Notes: generated by a model not told the origin, from the sequence alone. 55,550 nucleotides of DNA from Sideroxydans sp. (GCA_013140695.1 JABFSI010000085.1:1-55550), one strand, 5' to 3'. Shown: positions 1 to 9,403, counted from the first letter of the stretch. Made by a program: numbers and translations.

Positions 1-125
1 CATCCACTATTACAATCACGACCGCATCAAGCAAAAACTAAAAGGACTGAGCCCCGTAAACTACAGAACTCAGTCCTTTCCTTTAACAGCATGACTTACC
101 TGTCCAACTTTACGGGGTCAGTTCA
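1..125 (+). mobile_element. Right end of an IS3-family insertion sequence
   Basis: The window opens inside an insertion sequence. The last codons of an IS3-type OrfB transposase end at 94, and the following bases contain a sequence (about 99-125, TCCAACTTTACGGGGTCA at its core) that matches the style of IS3/IS150-group terminal inverted repeats. The exact right tip (about 120-125) is inferred, because the left end and target duplication lie outside the window. The element sits about 40 bp upstream of ogt and could affect its promoter. Confidence 0.7.
2..94 (+). CDS. IS3-family transposase OrfB, C-terminal fragment
   Basis: This partial reading frame runs off the left edge of the window. It encodes about 30 residues beginning IHYYNHDRIKQKLKG and continuing SPVNYR, ending at TGA 92-94. 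The YYNHDRIKQKLKGLSP pattern is the standard C-terminal end of the DDE integrase (rve) domain of IS3-family OrfB transposases. The catalytic DDE residues lie upstream of the window, so activity cannot be judged. Confidence 0.75.
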   Translation: MHYYNHDRIKQKLKGLSPVNYRTQSFPLTA

Positions 126-163
126 TTCGGCTCCCGTTTTTATTTTCGGGCTATCATGCGCCC

Positions 164-625
164 ATGCCATTCCATGCCATCATCACCGCACCTTTCGGCA
201 AACTCGCCATCCGTTGTTCGGATGAGGATTTGTTGGGTGTCGAGTTCGTCTCTTCCCGTATGAAGTTGTTAGCTCCGACCAGCCCTATGGCGCGGGAGAC
301 ATGCGATCAGTTATCAGCTTATTTTGCTGATGCGAGTTTTGAGTTCGACTTACCCTTCACGCTTGATGGTACGCATCACCAATGCCTTGTGTGGCAGGCG
401 ATGCTGGATATCCCTCGCGGGCAGACGTTGACCTATGGCGAGCTGGCGAAGCAGATCGGTTCCAGTGCGCGTGCGGTCGGGCGAGCATGTGGCTGCAATC
501 CGATCCCCATCGTCATTCCGTGTCATCGAGTGGTGAGCGCGTCAGGACTGGGCGGTTTCATGCATCAGGCCGAGGGTGACGCACTCGATATCAAGCGGTG
601 GTTGTTGGCGCATGAGCGACGCTGA
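164..625 (+). CDS. ogt: Methylated-DNA--protein-cysteine S-methyltransferase
   Basis: Suicide DNA-repair protein of 153 residues that transfers the O6-alkyl group of guanine onto its own cysteine. The active-site motif IPCHRVV is present with the acceptor Cys at about residue 120, preceded by the helix-turn-helix region (TYGELAKQIGS, about 90-100) and the RAVGRA segment carrying the arginine finger. The usual Asn of the A-N-G motif before NPI is Cys here (RACGCNPI), a small departure. The length suits a stand-alone Ogt/MGMT without an Ada domain. Its 3' end overlaps the xerD start by 14 bp, so the two genes are probably translated from one mRNA. The IS3 end lies just upstream. Confidence 0.9.
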   Translation: MPFHAIITAPFGKLAIRCSDEDLLGVEFVSSRMKLLAPTSPMARETCDQLSAYFADASFEFDLPFTLDGTHHQCLVWQAMLDIPRGQTLTYGELAKQIGSSARAVGRACGCNPIPIVIPCHRVVSASGLGGFMHQAEGDALDIKRWLLAHERR

Positions 626-1508
626 GTTGTTGGATGAGTTCAGCGACGCACTGTGGTTAGAGGATGGTTTGTCGCGCAACACGTTGGAAAGTTACCGACG
701 CGATCTGAATAAGTTCTCTGTTTGGCTTGAGGCGCAGCACGGTTACGGTATTACCTCAACCACGCATGCCGACATCCAGGGTTTCTTGGCGCATCTGGTT
801 GCGGGACAAAAAGCCAAGGCCACATCTACCTCGCGCGCCATTTCTAGCCTCAAACGTTTATTTCGTTACCTGCTACGTCAGAACAAGATATCTGCCGATC
901 CTACCTTGCAGATCGCTACACCCAAGTTGCCACGCAGTCTGCCCAAGAGTCTTACCGAAGAAGACGTGGAGTTGTTGCTGAATGCACCCGATGTGCAAAC
1001 GCCATTGGGAATGCGTGATCGCACCATGCTGGAGACTATGTATGCCAGCGGTTTGCGCGTGTCTGAGTTAGTCACCCTAAAGGTGGCTCAAGTGAGCTTG
1101 GACATGGGTGTGACACGGGTGATGGGCAAGGGTAGCAAAGAGCGCCTCGTGCCTTTGGGGGAAGAGGCATTGGATTGGATCAAGCGATACTTAGCCGATG
1201 TGCGCCCCGTGTTGCTGGAAGGCAAGCTAACCGATGACCTGTTCGTGACACAGCGTGGCGAAGGCATGACGCGCCAGATGTTCTGGTACCTCATCAAGAA
1301 ACACGCGAAAACGGGGGGCTTGCATAAGCCACTTTCGCCGCACACCTTGCGCCATGCCTTTGCCACGCATCTGCTTAACCATGGCGCCGATCTGCGGGTG
1401 GTGCAGATGTTGTTGGGCCATTCAGACATCTCGACCACGCAGATCTACACGCATGTGGCGCGCGAAAGATTGAAGGCGCTACATCACACGCATCATCCGC
1501 GTGGCTAA
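612..1508 (+). CDS. xerD: Site-specific tyrosine recombinase XerD
   Basis: Tyrosine recombinase of 298 residues that, with XerC, resolves chromosome dimers at dif next to the FtsK translocase. The N-terminal SAM-like core-binding domain (about 1-90) is followed by the catalytic domain with all expected residues: Arg in ASGLRVSEL, Lys in [19 protein letters not shown] (H-x-x-R), LGHSDIS and the nucleophile Tyr in TQIYTHV. The frame is open from 576, but ATG 612 gives [10 protein letters not shown], which fits the family. Naming as XerD rather than XerC rests on overall resemblance and should be taken as likely. It overlaps ogt by 14 bp. Confidence 0.88.
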   Translation: MSDAELLDEFSDALWLEDGLSRNTLESYRRDLNKFSVWLEAQHGYGITSTTHADIQGFLAHLVAGQKAKATSTSRAISSLKRLFRYLLRQNKISADPTLQIATPKLPRSLPKSLTEEDVELLLNAPDVQTPLGMRDRTMLETMYASGLRVSELVTLKVAQVSLDMGVTRVMGKGSKERLVPLGEEALDWIKRYLADVRPVLLEGKLTDDLFVTQRGEGMTRQMFWYLIKKHAKTGGLHKPLSPHTLRHAFATHLLNHGADLRVVQMLLGHSDISTTQIYTHVARERLKALHHTHHPRG

Positions 1509-1594
1509 AGATTGACGCTGACATTGAGTTCCTTAATCCCTTAATTCCTGCAATAATCCACGCACTAAATAACATGAACGAAGTGAGGAATGAA

Positions 1595-2260
1595 ATGGCT
1601 TTAACTCAAGACGATATGAAACGGGCAGTGGCACAAGCCGCTATTACCTACGTACCTAACGATTGCATCGTGGGGGTGGGAACAGGCTCGACCGCTAATT
1701 TTTTCATTGATGAATTAGCCAAAATAAAAGGAAAAATTCGCGGTGCTGTGGCGAGTTCTGAAGCCTCTGCAAAACGCCTGCAAGGCCACGGTATTCAAGT
1801 GTTGTCGCTGAACGAAGCGGGTGATTTGCCTGTGTATGTGGATGGCGCGGACGAAATTACCAAGCACATGCACATGGTGAAGGGCGGTGGTGGCGCATTG
1901 ACCCGCGAGAAAATTGTTGCGGCAGCGAGCAAAAAATTTATTTGCTTGTGTGACGAGAGCAAACTGGTGGATGTACTCGGCAAATTCCCTCTGCCAATCG
2001 AAGTCATTCCCATGGCGCGCAGTTATATCGCGCGTGAAGTGGTGAAGTTGGGCGGTCAGCCGAAGTTGCGCGAAGGTTTTACGACTGATAATGGCAACGT
2101 CATTCTCGATGTTCACAATCTACAAATTATGAATCCAGTCGAATTAGAGACGCTGCTCAATCATTTACCTGGCGTGGTAACCAATGGCCTATTTGCGCGC
2201 CGTGGTGCGGATGTGTTGTTGCTGGGAACGCCAAATGGAGTGAAAACGCTCACGGCATGA
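1595..2260 (+). CDS. rpiA: Ribose-5-phosphate isomerase A
   Basis: Converts ribose 5-phosphate and ribulose 5-phosphate in the non-oxidative pentose phosphate pathway. The 221-residue protein has the family motifs [11 protein letters not shown] near the N terminus, VDGADE with the catalytic Asp in the middle, and [11 protein letters not shown] just after. The frame opens at ATG 1574, but ATG 1595 is preceded by GTGAGGA at good spacing and gives [12 protein letters not shown], aligning with the usual N terminus, so 1595 is preferred. The gene stands alone, 86 bp after xerD and 69 bp before phoU. Confidence 0.93.
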   Translation: MALTQDDMKRAVAQAAITYVPNDCIVGVGTGSTANFFIDELAKIKGKIRGAVASSEASAKRLQGHGIQVLSLNEAGDLPVYVDGADEITKHMHMVKGGGGALTREKIVAAASKKFICLCDESKLVDVLGKFPLPIEVIPMARSYIAREVVKLGGQPKLREGFTTDNGNVILDVHNLQIMNPVELETLLNHLPGVVTNGLFARRGADVLLLGTPNGVKTLTA

Positions 2261-2329
2261 CATTCCGTAACAAAAATTTAATCACGCGTTGGTAGCATCC
2301 ATCATTTGGTACAACATTAAGGAAACACC

Positions 2330-3037
2330 ATGGTCAGCAGTGAACACACCTCCAAGCAATTCGATACCGAGCTAGAAGCTGTACGCGCACGTGTGTTGCA
2401 GATGGGCGGACTGGTTGAAAGTCAAATTAAACAGGCGGTCGAATCTTTGGTCACGGGGGATGTGGCGCTGATGAATCGCGTGATTGAAAACGATCACAGC
2501 GTGAACTCGATGGAAGTTGAAATTGATGAAAGCTGCAATCGAATTTTGGTACGTCGTCAGCCTGCCGCTGGGGATTTGCGCATGGTGATGACGGTTATCA
2601 AAACGATTACCGATTTGGAGCGTATCGGCGACGAAGCAGAAAAAATAGCCCGCATGGCAAAATTGTTGTCGCAAAAAGAACGCTTCCATATTCCCCGCTA
2701 TACTGAAATTAAACATGCAGCTGACATCGCATTAGATATGTTGCGTAAATCGCTGGATTCATTTGCGCGTTTGGATTTGAGCGTTGCTGCGCAGGTGGTG
2801 CGCCAAGATGAGCAAGTGGACGAAGAGTTCCGCGCCATCATGCGTTACCTCATCACCTTCATGATGGAAGACCCACGCACTATCTCGACTTCGCTGGAAA
2901 TTTTGTTTGTGGCAAAAGCCATCGAGCGCATTGGAGACCATGCCAAAAACATGTCTGAATATGTGGTCTACATGGTTAAAGGACGCGACGTGCGTCACGT
3001 GACCGTGGAAGAGATCGAGCGCGAAGTACAACAGTAA
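2330..3037 (+). CDS. phoU: Phosphate signalling protein PhoU
   Basis: Cytoplasmic helical-bundle protein of 235 residues that links the PstSCAB transporter to the PhoR sensor and keeps the Pho regulon off when phosphate is plentiful. Two repeats of the three-helix PhoU domain are visible, each ending in the metal-binding signature: DLERIGDEAEKIA in the first half and AIERIGDHAKNMSE in the second. AAGGA lies just before ATG 2330. No pst genes are adjacent. The nearest downstream gene is ppx, so phosphate signalling and polyphosphate breakdown are neighbours here, as in many betaproteobacteria. Confidence 0.93.
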   Translation: MVSSEHTSKQFDTELEAVRARVLQMGGLVESQIKQAVESLVTGDVALMNRVIENDHSVNSMEVEIDESCNRILVRRQPAAGDLRMVMTVIKTITDLERIGDEAEKIARMAKLLSQKERFHIPRYTEIKHAADIALDMLRKSLDSFARLDLSVAAQVVRQDEQVDEEFRAIMRYLITFMMEDPRTISTSLEILFVAKAIERIGDHAKNMSEYVVYMVKGRDVRHVTVEEIEREVQQ

Positions 3038-3038
3038 C

Positions 3039-3251
3039 CCGCTTCCAATTTATCGATGATACTGCGTTGGCTTCCTCGCTCACTCCTAGTCGTGCAACGG
3101 CGACACGTTACTGGCGAAGCCAGCCGATTGCGGGAGCCGTTGCGAGTCGCCCATCCCGCACCGAAGCTTCGCTCACCGTGTCCGGGCGACGGATGTACTG
3201 CCCGCGTCTTTCGCTCGTCGCCGCCTTGTCTCCTCTTCAAATTGAAACCGG
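3039..3251. repeat. About 210-bp non-coding element with imperfect terminal inverted repeats
   Basis: The gap between phoU and ppx starts with CCGCTTCCAATTT (3039-3051) and ends with AAATTGAAACCGG (about 3239-3251). These match as inverted repeats at 11 of 13 positions. The interior is GC-rich, has several short palindromes (for example around GAAGCTTC) and no convincing gene. This looks like a miniature, non-autonomous repeat element, but I see no clear target duplication and no second copy in the window. Confidence 0.35.
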
Positions 3252-3263
3252 GTTGATCTAATC

Positions 3264-4742
3264 GTGCAACAACAGCCACTCCTCGCAGCAATCGATCTGG
3301 GGTCGAATAGTTTTCGACTGCAGGTGGCGCGGGTGGTGGATGATCAGCTTTACATGCTGGATGGTTTGCGCGAGGCAGTCAGACTTGCCGCAGGTCTAGA
3401 CGAAGACAAGCTGCTTGACCAAGCAGCACAACAACGCGGCTTGTCTTGTTTACAAAAATTCGGAGAACGTCTCCGTGGTTTGCCACCTGAAGCGGTACGT
3501 GCGGTGGGCACGAACTCCCTGCGTGTCGCCAAGAATGCCCCCGAATTCCTCAAGAAAGCCGAAGCAGCGCTTGGATTTCCCATCGAAGTCATCGCGGGTC
3601 GTGAAGAAGCGCGCCTGATCTATCTGGGCGTCGCACAAGGATTGCCTCGCACCAGCGAGCGTCGCATGGTGATGGATATCGGCGGCGGCTCGACGGAATT
3701 CATCATCGGACAAGGTCTGCAACCCGCTCATCTGGAAAGTCTCTACATGGGCTGTGTCAGTTTCAGTGCGCGCTATTTTGTCGATGGCAAGATCAACAAG
3801 TCCAATCTCAAGCAGGCCGAATATGCCGCTCGTATCGAGCTGCAAACTATCGTCGCGGATTACACCAGTGGTCACTGGGATGTGGCGATGGGTTCGTCGG
3901 GTAGTGCGCGTGTCATCTGCGACATCTTGGAGCAGAACGGTTACAGCGACGGCGGCATCACCCGCGAGGGATTGGAGAAGTTGCGTGCGCAACTGCTTAA
4001 AGCAGGCGATGTGAACAAGCTTGATCTGCTGGGGTTGAAGCCAGATCGCATTCCCGTGTTGCCGGGCGGTTTCGCCATCATGTATGCGGCATTCTGTGAA
4101 CTTGGTATCGAACGTATGCAACCCGCATTGGGCGCCTTGCGCGAAGGCGTGCTGTACGACCTACATGGTCGTTTCACTCACAACGATATGCGCGAAGCGA
4201 CCGTGCAGCAATTCATGCGTCGCTACCATGTCGCACCCAAGCAATCGAAGCGAGTGGCAGAACTATCAGCCATGCTGGCGCAACAATTCTTGGGAGAGCA
4301 ATTCGATGAGCCGACCCAGCGTTATCTGAAATGGGCGGCGGATCTACATGAGATCGGGATTAGCGTCGCGCACAGTGGTTATCACAAACACTCTGCCTAC
4401 ATCCTTGCCAATGCCGACATGCCTGGGTTTTCGAAAAAAGAGCAGACGCTTTTGAGCATGCTCACCTTGGCACACCGCGGTCGCTTAGAAAAATTGCGTG
4501 TGCAACTGCGTGAGCCGAAGGATCAGGCCTTGGTCATGTCATTGCGATTGGCGACTCTGTTCTGTCGCAACCGTAGCGGCGTTCAATTGCCCAAGATGCA
4601 AGGTCGCTTCAGCGGAACGAAATTTCATCTCTCATTGGAGAGTGGCTGGTTGACTCAGAACCCATTGACCGACACCGCATTGCAGGAAGAGGCGGCGCAG
4701 TGGAAAGAGTTGGGCATCAGCGTACAAGTAGGAGAGGCCTAA
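3264..4742 (+). CDS. ppx: Exopolyphosphatase (Ppx/GppA family)
   Basis: Removes terminal phosphates from inorganic polyphosphate; relatives hydrolyse pppGpp. The 492-residue protein has the N-terminal actin-like ATPase fold with DLGSNSFRLQV (phosphate 1 motif) and DIGGGSTEF (phosphate 2 motif, around residue 135), and a C-terminal HD-type region with HEIG and HSGYHKHSAYI. The start is GTG 3264, which brings the AAIDLGSNS motif to the usual position near residue 10. Ppx versus GppA cannot be settled by eye; the position after phoU favours Ppx. Confidence 0.88.
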   Translation: MQQQPLLAAIDLGSNSFRLQVARVVDDQLYMLDGLREAVRLAAGLDEDKLLDQAAQQRGLSCLQKFGERLRGLPPEAVRAVGTNSLRVAKNAPEFLKKAEAALGFPIEVIAGREEARLIYLGVAQGLPRTSERRMVMDIGGGSTEFIIGQGLQPAHLESLYMGCVSFSARYFVDGKINKSNLKQAEYAARIELQTIVADYTSGHWDVAMGSSGSARVICDILEQNGYSDGGITREGLEKLRAQLLKAGDVNKLDLLGLKPDRIPVLPGGFAIMYAAFCELGIERMQPALGALREGVLYDLHGRFTHNDMREATVQQFMRRYHVAPKQSKRVAELSAMLAQQFLGEQFDEPTQRYLKWAADLHEIGISVAHSGYHKHSAYILANADMPGFSKKEQTLLSMLTLAHRGRLEKLRVQLREPKDQALVMSLRLATLFCRNRSGVQLPKMQGRFSGTKFHLSLESGWLTQNPLTDTALQEEAAQWKELGISVQVGEA

Positions 4743-4766
4743 GGCACGCGTGATAGTATGCGCCCC

Positions 4767-5184
4767 GAAGCTGGCTAGACAGTCGCTGCGTGCCTCGTTG
4801 CACGGAGAGGAAAGTCCGGGCTCCACAGAGCAAGATGCCGGTTAACGACCGGACGCCGTGAGGCGATGGAAAGTGCCACAGAAAATAAACCGCCGATTGA
4901 CTGACTTCGCCGACCGCAAGGGAGGCAAAGTCACCCAAGAAGAGCAAGGGCGAAAGCCATTGCGATGAGAGGGGAAGTCAAACGGTAAGGGTGAAACGGC
5001 GAGGTAAGAGCTCACCGCGCGGGTGGCAACATCCGTGGCAGGGTAAACCCCATCTGGAGCAAGACCAAATAGGCAAGCTTTGGCGCGGCTCGCGTCGCTT
5101 GCGGGTAGGTTGCTTGAGCGTCAGGTAACGAAACGCCTAGAGGAATGACTGTCCACGACAGAACCCGGCTTATCGGCCAGCTTC
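4767..5184 (+). ncRNA. rnpB: RNase P RNA component (type A)
   Basis: Catalytic RNA that trims the 5' leader of tRNA precursors. The ends pair perfectly (GAAGCTGGC at 4767 with GCCAGCTTC at 5176-5184). The conserved core is visible: GAGGAAAGTCCGGGCTCC near 4805-4825 and, near the 3' end, GAGGAATGACTGTCC followed by ACAGAACCCGGCTTATCGG. A GATAGTAT sequence at about 4751 is a plausible -10 region. It follows ppx by about 24 bp and faces argH. Boundaries are judged from the terminal helix and could shift by a few bases. Confidence 0.93.
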
Positions 5185-5220
5185 ACCTTCACTGATTGTT
5201 GAGTCAACAGCCAGCTAGAT

Positions 5221-5316
5221 AACTCGTTGCACATGTGCCAATGAGTTGTGTTCCGCTAGCGAAAATACCAAGGACATAGCACAGCTAACGGGTAGCGCTG
5301 AAACGGCAGTATTTTC
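5221..5316. other. Hairpins between convergent rnpB and argH
   Basis: Between the 3' ends of rnpB and argH there is an almost complete hairpin centred on GCACATGTGC (5221-5247, arms AACTC/GAGTT). It is followed by a perfect 8-bp inverted repeat, GAAAATAC (5261-5268) and GTATTTTC (5309-5316), and then ATTTTT. These may be terminator or 3'-end structures for the two converging transcripts. No gene is visible here. Confidence 0.35.
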
Positions 5317-5339
5317 ATTTTTAAGCAACGCTCTAAAAT

Positions 5340-6731
5340 TTAATCTTCAAGCAGCTTACGCGCCCGCCCAATGGCGGCTTCCACTTGTTGTGGCGCTGTA
5401 CCGCCCGTGTGGTTACGCGCGGCGAGCGAACCTTCCAGCGTCAGCACAGCGTAGATGTCGTTCGTGATGAGCGGGGAGAATTGTTGCAACTCTTCTAATT
5501 TGAGTTCTGCCAAGTCCACTTTGCGTTGTTCCGCGAAACGCACCGCCAAGGCAACGGCCTCGTGTGCATCACGGAAGGGTAAGCCCTTCTTCACTAGATA
5601 GTCAGCCAGATCCGTCGCTGTGGCGTAACCCTGCAACGCCGCGCTGCGCATCGCGTCCGGCTTCACTGTGATGCCGCGCATCATGTCCGCGTAGATGCGC
5701 AAGGTCATCGTCAGCGTATCCACCGTATCGAACAAAGGCTCTTTGTCTTCTTGGTTATCTTTGTTGTAGGCCAGCGGCTGACCTTTCATCAAGGTGAGCA
5801 ACGCGACCAGATTTCCGTTAACACGACCTGTCTTGCCGCGCACGAGTTCTGGCACATCGGGATTCTTCTTCTGCGGCATGATGGACGAGCCGGTGCAGAA
5901 GCGATCCGCGATGTCGATGAAACCGAAGCGGGGGCTCATCCACAAGATCAACTCTTCTGACAGACGTGACAGATGCGTCATCGTTAGCGCGGAAGCCGCA
6001 GTGAATTCGATGGCGAAGTCGCGGTCGGACACGGCATCCAATGAGTTCTGACATACAGACTCAAAGCCCAATATCTCCGCCACCAATTCACGATTGATGG
6101 GATAGCTAGTACCTGCCAACGCGGCAGCCCCCAAGGGTAGACGATTCACACGACGGCGCGCATCGCTGAAGCGCTCCACATCGCGCTGGCACATCTCGAA
6201 GTAAGCCATCAGGTGATGCGCGAAGCTGACCGGTTGCGCCACTTGCAGGTGGGTGAAGCCGGGCATGATGGTATGCGTGTGCGGTTGCGCCAAGTCGAGC
6301 AATGATGCTTGCAGGGCTTTGAGCAAGCTCACGATGTCGTCGATGGAGCTACGCAGATACAAGCGGATGTCGGTCGCCACTTGGTCGTTGCGTGAACGAC
6401 CTGTGTGCAGGCGCTTGCCCGCGTCACCGACTAAGGTGGTGAGGCGCTTCTCGATGTTCAGATGCACGTCTTCCAGATCAAGCTGCCATACGAACTCACC
6501 GTTGATTACCTCGTTCTCGATCTGCGCCAAGCCGCGCTGGATGTCTTTCAGGTCTTGCGCGCTGATGATGGCGCAGTGGGCGAGCATCTGCGCGTGAGCC
6601 AAAGAACCTTGGATGTCGAACAGCGCCAAGCGTTTGTCGAAATCTACCGAAGCGGTATAACGCTTCACCAGTTCAGCCACGGGTTCGTTGAAACGTCCCG
6701 ACCATGTTTGATTGTCTTGCATCGTAGCCAT
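5340..6731 (-). CDS. argH: Argininosuccinate lyase
   Basis: Cleaves argininosuccinate to arginine and fumarate, the last step of arginine synthesis. The 463-residue protein shows the superfamily signature [12 protein letters not shown] (flexible loop with the catalytic Ser) and [13 protein letters not shown] near residue 105. The frame is open to 6767, but ATG 6731 ([14 protein letters not shown]) gives the usual length and N terminus; ATG 6722 is also possible. It is divergent from the downstream sensor kinase gene and convergent with rnpB. Another arginine gene, argJ, lies 31 kb away. Confidence 0.95.
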   Translation of the reverse strand: MATMQDNQTWSGRFNEPVAELVKRYTASVDFDKRLALFDIQGSLAHAQMLAHCAIISAQDLKDIQRGLAQIENEVINGEFVWQLDLEDVHLNIEKRLTTLVGDAGKRLHTGRSRNDQVATDIRLYLRSSIDDIVSLLKALQASLLDLAQPHTHTIMPGFTHLQVAQPVSFAHHLMAYFEMCQRDVERFSDARRRVNRLPLGAAALAGTSYPINRELVAEILGFESVCQNSLDAVSDRDFAIEFTAASALTMTHLSRLSEELILWMSPRFGFIDIADRFCTGSSIMPQKKNPDVPELVRGKTGRVNGNLVALLTLMKGQPLAYNKDNQEDKEPLFDTVDTLTMTLRIYADMMRGITVKPDAMRSAALQGYATATDLADYLVKKGLPFRDAHEAVALAVRFAEQRKVDLAELKLEELQQFSPLITNDIYAVLTLEGSLAARNHTGGTAPQQVEAAIGRARKLLED

Positions 6732-6793
6732 GTCTTGTCCAGAATGAGTGCCCACTCTTACCCACAATTACACGCGGATGCGTGGCGTTTGTT

Positions 6794-6826
6794 CCTTCCC
6801 CTGCAGGGAGAAGGTTGGGATGAGGG
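6794..6826. repeat. Short palindromic repeat upstream of the sensor kinase
   Basis: CCTTCCCCTGCAGGGAGAAGG (read as two arms, CCTTCCCC and GGGAGAAGG) is followed by TTGGGATGAGGG. It has the same build as the repeat translated inside lgt (54659-54697): a C-rich/G-rich hairpin followed by TGGG(G)xGAGGG. The GAGGGAG tail at 6822-6828 is the only purine-rich stretch upstream of the kinase start and may act as its ribosome-binding site. Confidence 0.5.
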
Positions 6827-6845
6827 AGATTTAATTATTAATGCG

Positions 6846-7877
6846 ATGAAACGGATGAGCAGTATAAATCAAATCATTACCCCCACGTGGCTGCCCAACT
6901 TCCGTAATTTGGGTACGGTATTGCGCACGGTGCTTTTGGTGAATGCGATTGCATTTTTTTCGGCGCTAACGCAAGCCGATACTTTCGACCATTTATGGCA
7001 ACAATTGCTGTATGGCTCTGCCCTATTGCAGCCCGTGTTGCTGATGTCGCTCCTGCTGTTGTATATCATCAACCCATATCTCAATCGTTTTAATTATTGG
7101 CTAAACGTAGCGGGCATCGTGGTGCTGGTTGCGTTGATTACCCTGGGCCTCGATAAATTAGGTGGCGATTTATTTGCCGCACCGGATGAGCTCAACTCGT
7201 TTCGTTATCTGCGTCACGTGTTGGAAAGCGCGATAGTCATCCTCTTGTTGTTAAGCTACTTTCGCTGGCGCACCTTGGCGCTGTCTCCCGCCAAACATGC
7301 TGCCCGGCTACAAGCACTGCAAGCGCGCATTCGCCCTCATTTTCTGTTCAATAGCATCAATGCGGTACTTGCCATTGTGCGTGCCGACCCCAAGCGAGCC
7401 GAGATTGCACTAGAGGATATGGCAGATTTATTTCGCATGGCCATGAGCGACGCACAGGAAATGGTTTCGTTGCGTAAAGAAGTGCAGTTGGCGCGGCAAT
7501 ACATTGCGTTAGAAGTCATGCGCATGGGCGAACGCTTGCAGGTACGCTGGGATATCCAGCACATGCCCGATGACGCGCTCATTCCGCCGCTGGTGTTACA
7601 GCCGTTGCTGGAAAATGCCGTGTATCACGGCATTGAGCCCTTGGGTGAAGGCTGCATCGAGGTGAAAATTAGGCAGGATGGCAAGCATTTACAGGTGCAA
7701 GTAAGTAACCCCGTCGCACCTCATGCGCGCCCACATACCCAAGGACATAAAATTGCACTGTCCAATATTCGTGAACGATTGTCATTGCTGTTTGATGTAG
7801 AAGCAGATTACCGCGTGGAGCGAGCTTCAGATTATTATCATGTCCATATTCTGATTCCCTATGTAAAGGAAACGTGA
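6846..7877 (+). CDS. Sensor histidine kinase, LytS/AlgZ (YehU) type
   Basis: Membrane sensor kinase of 343 residues. The N-terminal third has four to five hydrophobic segments (about residues 20-140). The cytoplasmic His_kinase domain contains the phospho-acceptor in RPHFLFNSINAVL, and an HATPase_c domain follows with PLVLQPLLENAVYHG (N box) and KIALSNIRERL (G box region). Its stop overlaps the regulator start (TGATG), so they form one two-component operon. The open frame extends back through argH to 6462; ATG 6846 or 6855 are the credible starts. It most resembles FimS/AlgZ of AlgZ-AlgR pairs, but the stimulus is unknown. Confidence 0.85.
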   Translation: MKRMSSINQIITPTWLPNFRNLGTVLRTVLLVNAIAFFSALTQADTFDHLWQQLLYGSALLQPVLLMSLLLLYIINPYLNRFNYWLNVAGIVVLVALITLGLDKLGGDLFAAPDELNSFRYLRHVLESAIVILLLLSYFRWRTLALSPAKHAARLQALQARIRPHFLFNSINAVLAIVRADPKRAEIALEDMADLFRMAMSDAQEMVSLRKEVQLARQYIALEVMRMGERLQVRWDIQHMPDDALIPPLVLQPLLENAVYHGIEPLGEGCIEVKIRQDGKHLQVQVSNPVAPHARPHTQGHKIALSNIRERLSLLFDVEADYRVERASDYYHVHILIPYVKET

Positions 7878-8644
7878 TGAGTGACGATGCAATTACGCTA
7901 CCGCTAAAAGTATTTATCGTTGATGACGAAGCGCCCGCGCGTAGTCGCCTCAAAGATTTGCTCGCAGATTGTGAGGCGCAGCTTGCTTTGCAGCTGGTGG
8001 GCGAGGCCAGCAATGGACAAGAGGCATTAGATAAATTGAGTGAGACGCACGCCGAAGTCGTGTTGATGGATATTCGCATGCCTAAAATGGACGGCATCGA
8101 ACTCGCCCGTCACCTCAACAAACTCGAGCATCCCCCTATCATTATTTTCACCACGGCTTATGACAGCTACGCCATTCAAGCTTTCGAGCAGCGCGCTATT
8201 GACTACCTGCTTAAGCCCATTCGCCTAGGACGCTTGTTTGAATCGCTATCGCGCGCGCGCGATGCGGTGCCCATTCGCACTGAAGTCTTGCAAGAATTAA
8301 TGCCAGAACCGCGCACCCATTTATCGGTGCATGAGCGCGGCAAAGTTATTCTCGTTCCCATTGAAGAAGTGCTTTATTTGCGTGCCGAAATGAAATACAT
8401 CACCGTACGCACCGTGGCGCGTGAGTATCTCATTGAAGAATCACTCACCGCGCTAGAGCGTGAATTTTCGATTCGTTTTGTGCGCATTCATCGCAGCTGT
8501 CTCGTGGCAAAATCCGCCATCTCGGGCTTTGAAAAAGGCGGGGATGAGGGCGAAAGTGATTGGCAAGTTAAGCTTAAAGGCATAGCCGAAACCTTGCCCG
8601 TCAGCCGCCGTCAATGGGCGGGCGTCAAACATTTGGGAGCGTAG
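7877..8644 (+). CDS. LytTR-family response regulator (AlgR-like)
   Basis: DNA-binding response regulator of 255 residues paired with the kinase just upstream. The receiver domain (about 10-125) has the acidic pocket VDDE, the phospho-acceptor Asp65 in VLMDIRMPKMDGIE, the conserved Thr in FTTAYD and Lys in LLKPI. The C-terminal LytTR domain (about 150-250) includes VLYLRAEMKYITVRT and RFVRIHRSCLVA. Such regulators bind direct repeats upstream of surface or virulence genes; in pseudomonads AlgR controls type IV pili and alginate. The target here is unknown. ATG 7877 overlaps the kinase stop. Confidence 0.9.
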   Translation: MSDDAITLPLKVFIVDDEAPARSRLKDLLADCEAQLALQLVGEASNGQEALDKLSETHAEVVLMDIRMPKMDGIELARHLNKLEHPPIIIFTTAYDSYAIQAFEQRAIDYLLKPIRLGRLFESLSRARDAVPIRTEVLQELMPEPRTHLSVHERGKVILVPIEEVLYLRAEMKYITVRTVAREYLIEESLTALEREFSIRFVRIHRSCLVAKSAISGFEKGGDEGESDWQVKLKGIAETLPVSRRQWAGVKHLGA

Positions 8645-8662
8645 GTCAATCATGGAGTGCAT

Positions 8663-9403
8663 GTGCTAACAATTCTGGTCATCAATTCCAAAGGCGGTTC
8701 AGGCAAGACCACACTGACCACCAACCTTGCCAGCTTTTACGCGAGCAAAAAAATTCGCGTTGCCATTGCGGATTACGACCCCCAAGGTTCTAGCCTGCAT
8801 TGGCTACAAGCGCGTCCCGCCACCCACCACAGTATTCACGGCGCAAATGCCGCGCCCGCCAAAGGCAACACCGCACTGCATAGTCGGCAAGGCTTTGTGC
8901 CGCTAGACACCGATGTGTTAGTCATCGACGCCCCCGCAGGTGCATCAGGCTTGTTGCTTAAAGATTTAGTGCGCAAAGCCAACTACATCGTCATCCCCGT
9001 TGCCCCTTCGCCTATCGACATTCGCGCCACCGCCGACTTCATCAAAGACCTATTCCTAGTGGGTGGTGCGCACACCTCTAAAGCCAAGATAGCCGTCGTC
9101 GCCAATCGCGTGCGCATGCGTTCATCCAGCAACTACGCCGCGTTGGAGCGCTTCCTCACTTCGCTCAAGTTGCCCTTCCTCACCAGCATCAGCGATTCAG
9201 ACAACTACCTGCGTGCAGTTGAAGAAGGTGTAGGGGTGTTTGAGATGGATGAGTTCGTCACCGCCTCAGAGCGGCAAGAGCTCATGCCGATTCTAAAATG
9301 GGTGGAAGGCCAATTCCCCAACCGCTTCGGCATTCGCGCCGACGACAAAATTGTCAGCTTGGAAAGTTCTAAGAAGTGGGCGGTGTATCGGGGTGGGGCT
9401 TAA
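8663..9403 (+). CDS. ParA-family ATPase (MinD/Mrp-like)
   Basis: Deviant Walker ATPase of 246 residues. The Walker A motif SKGGSGKTTLTTNLA lies at residues 9-23, Walker A' is DYDPQGSS and Walker B is VLVIDAPAG. This looks like an orphan ParA: no parB or parS is adjacent, so plasmid or chromosome segregation is unlikely to be its direct job. Orphan ParAs often position protein complexes. GTG 8663 is preferred (GGAG at 8654-8657) over GTG 8657. It follows the LytTR gene by 18 bp and may belong to that operon. Confidence 0.82.
   Translation: MLTILVINSKGGSGKTTLTTNLASFYASKKIRVAIADYDPQGSSLHWLQARPATHHSIHGANAAPAKGNTALHSRQGFVPLDTDVLVIDAPAGASGLLLKDLVRKANYIVIPVAPSPIDIRATADFIKDLFLVGGAHTSKAKIAVVANRVRMRSSSNYAALERFLTSLKLPFLTSISDSDNYLRAVEEGVGVFEMDEFVTASERQELMPILKWVEGQFPNRFGIRADDKIVSLESSKKWAVYRGGA

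Noticed and set aside
6462-6845. Upstream extension of the sensor kinase frame through argH
   Set aside because: The extra 128 codons are antisense to argH and include a translated palindromic repeat; the hydrophobic sensor begins after ATG 6846.
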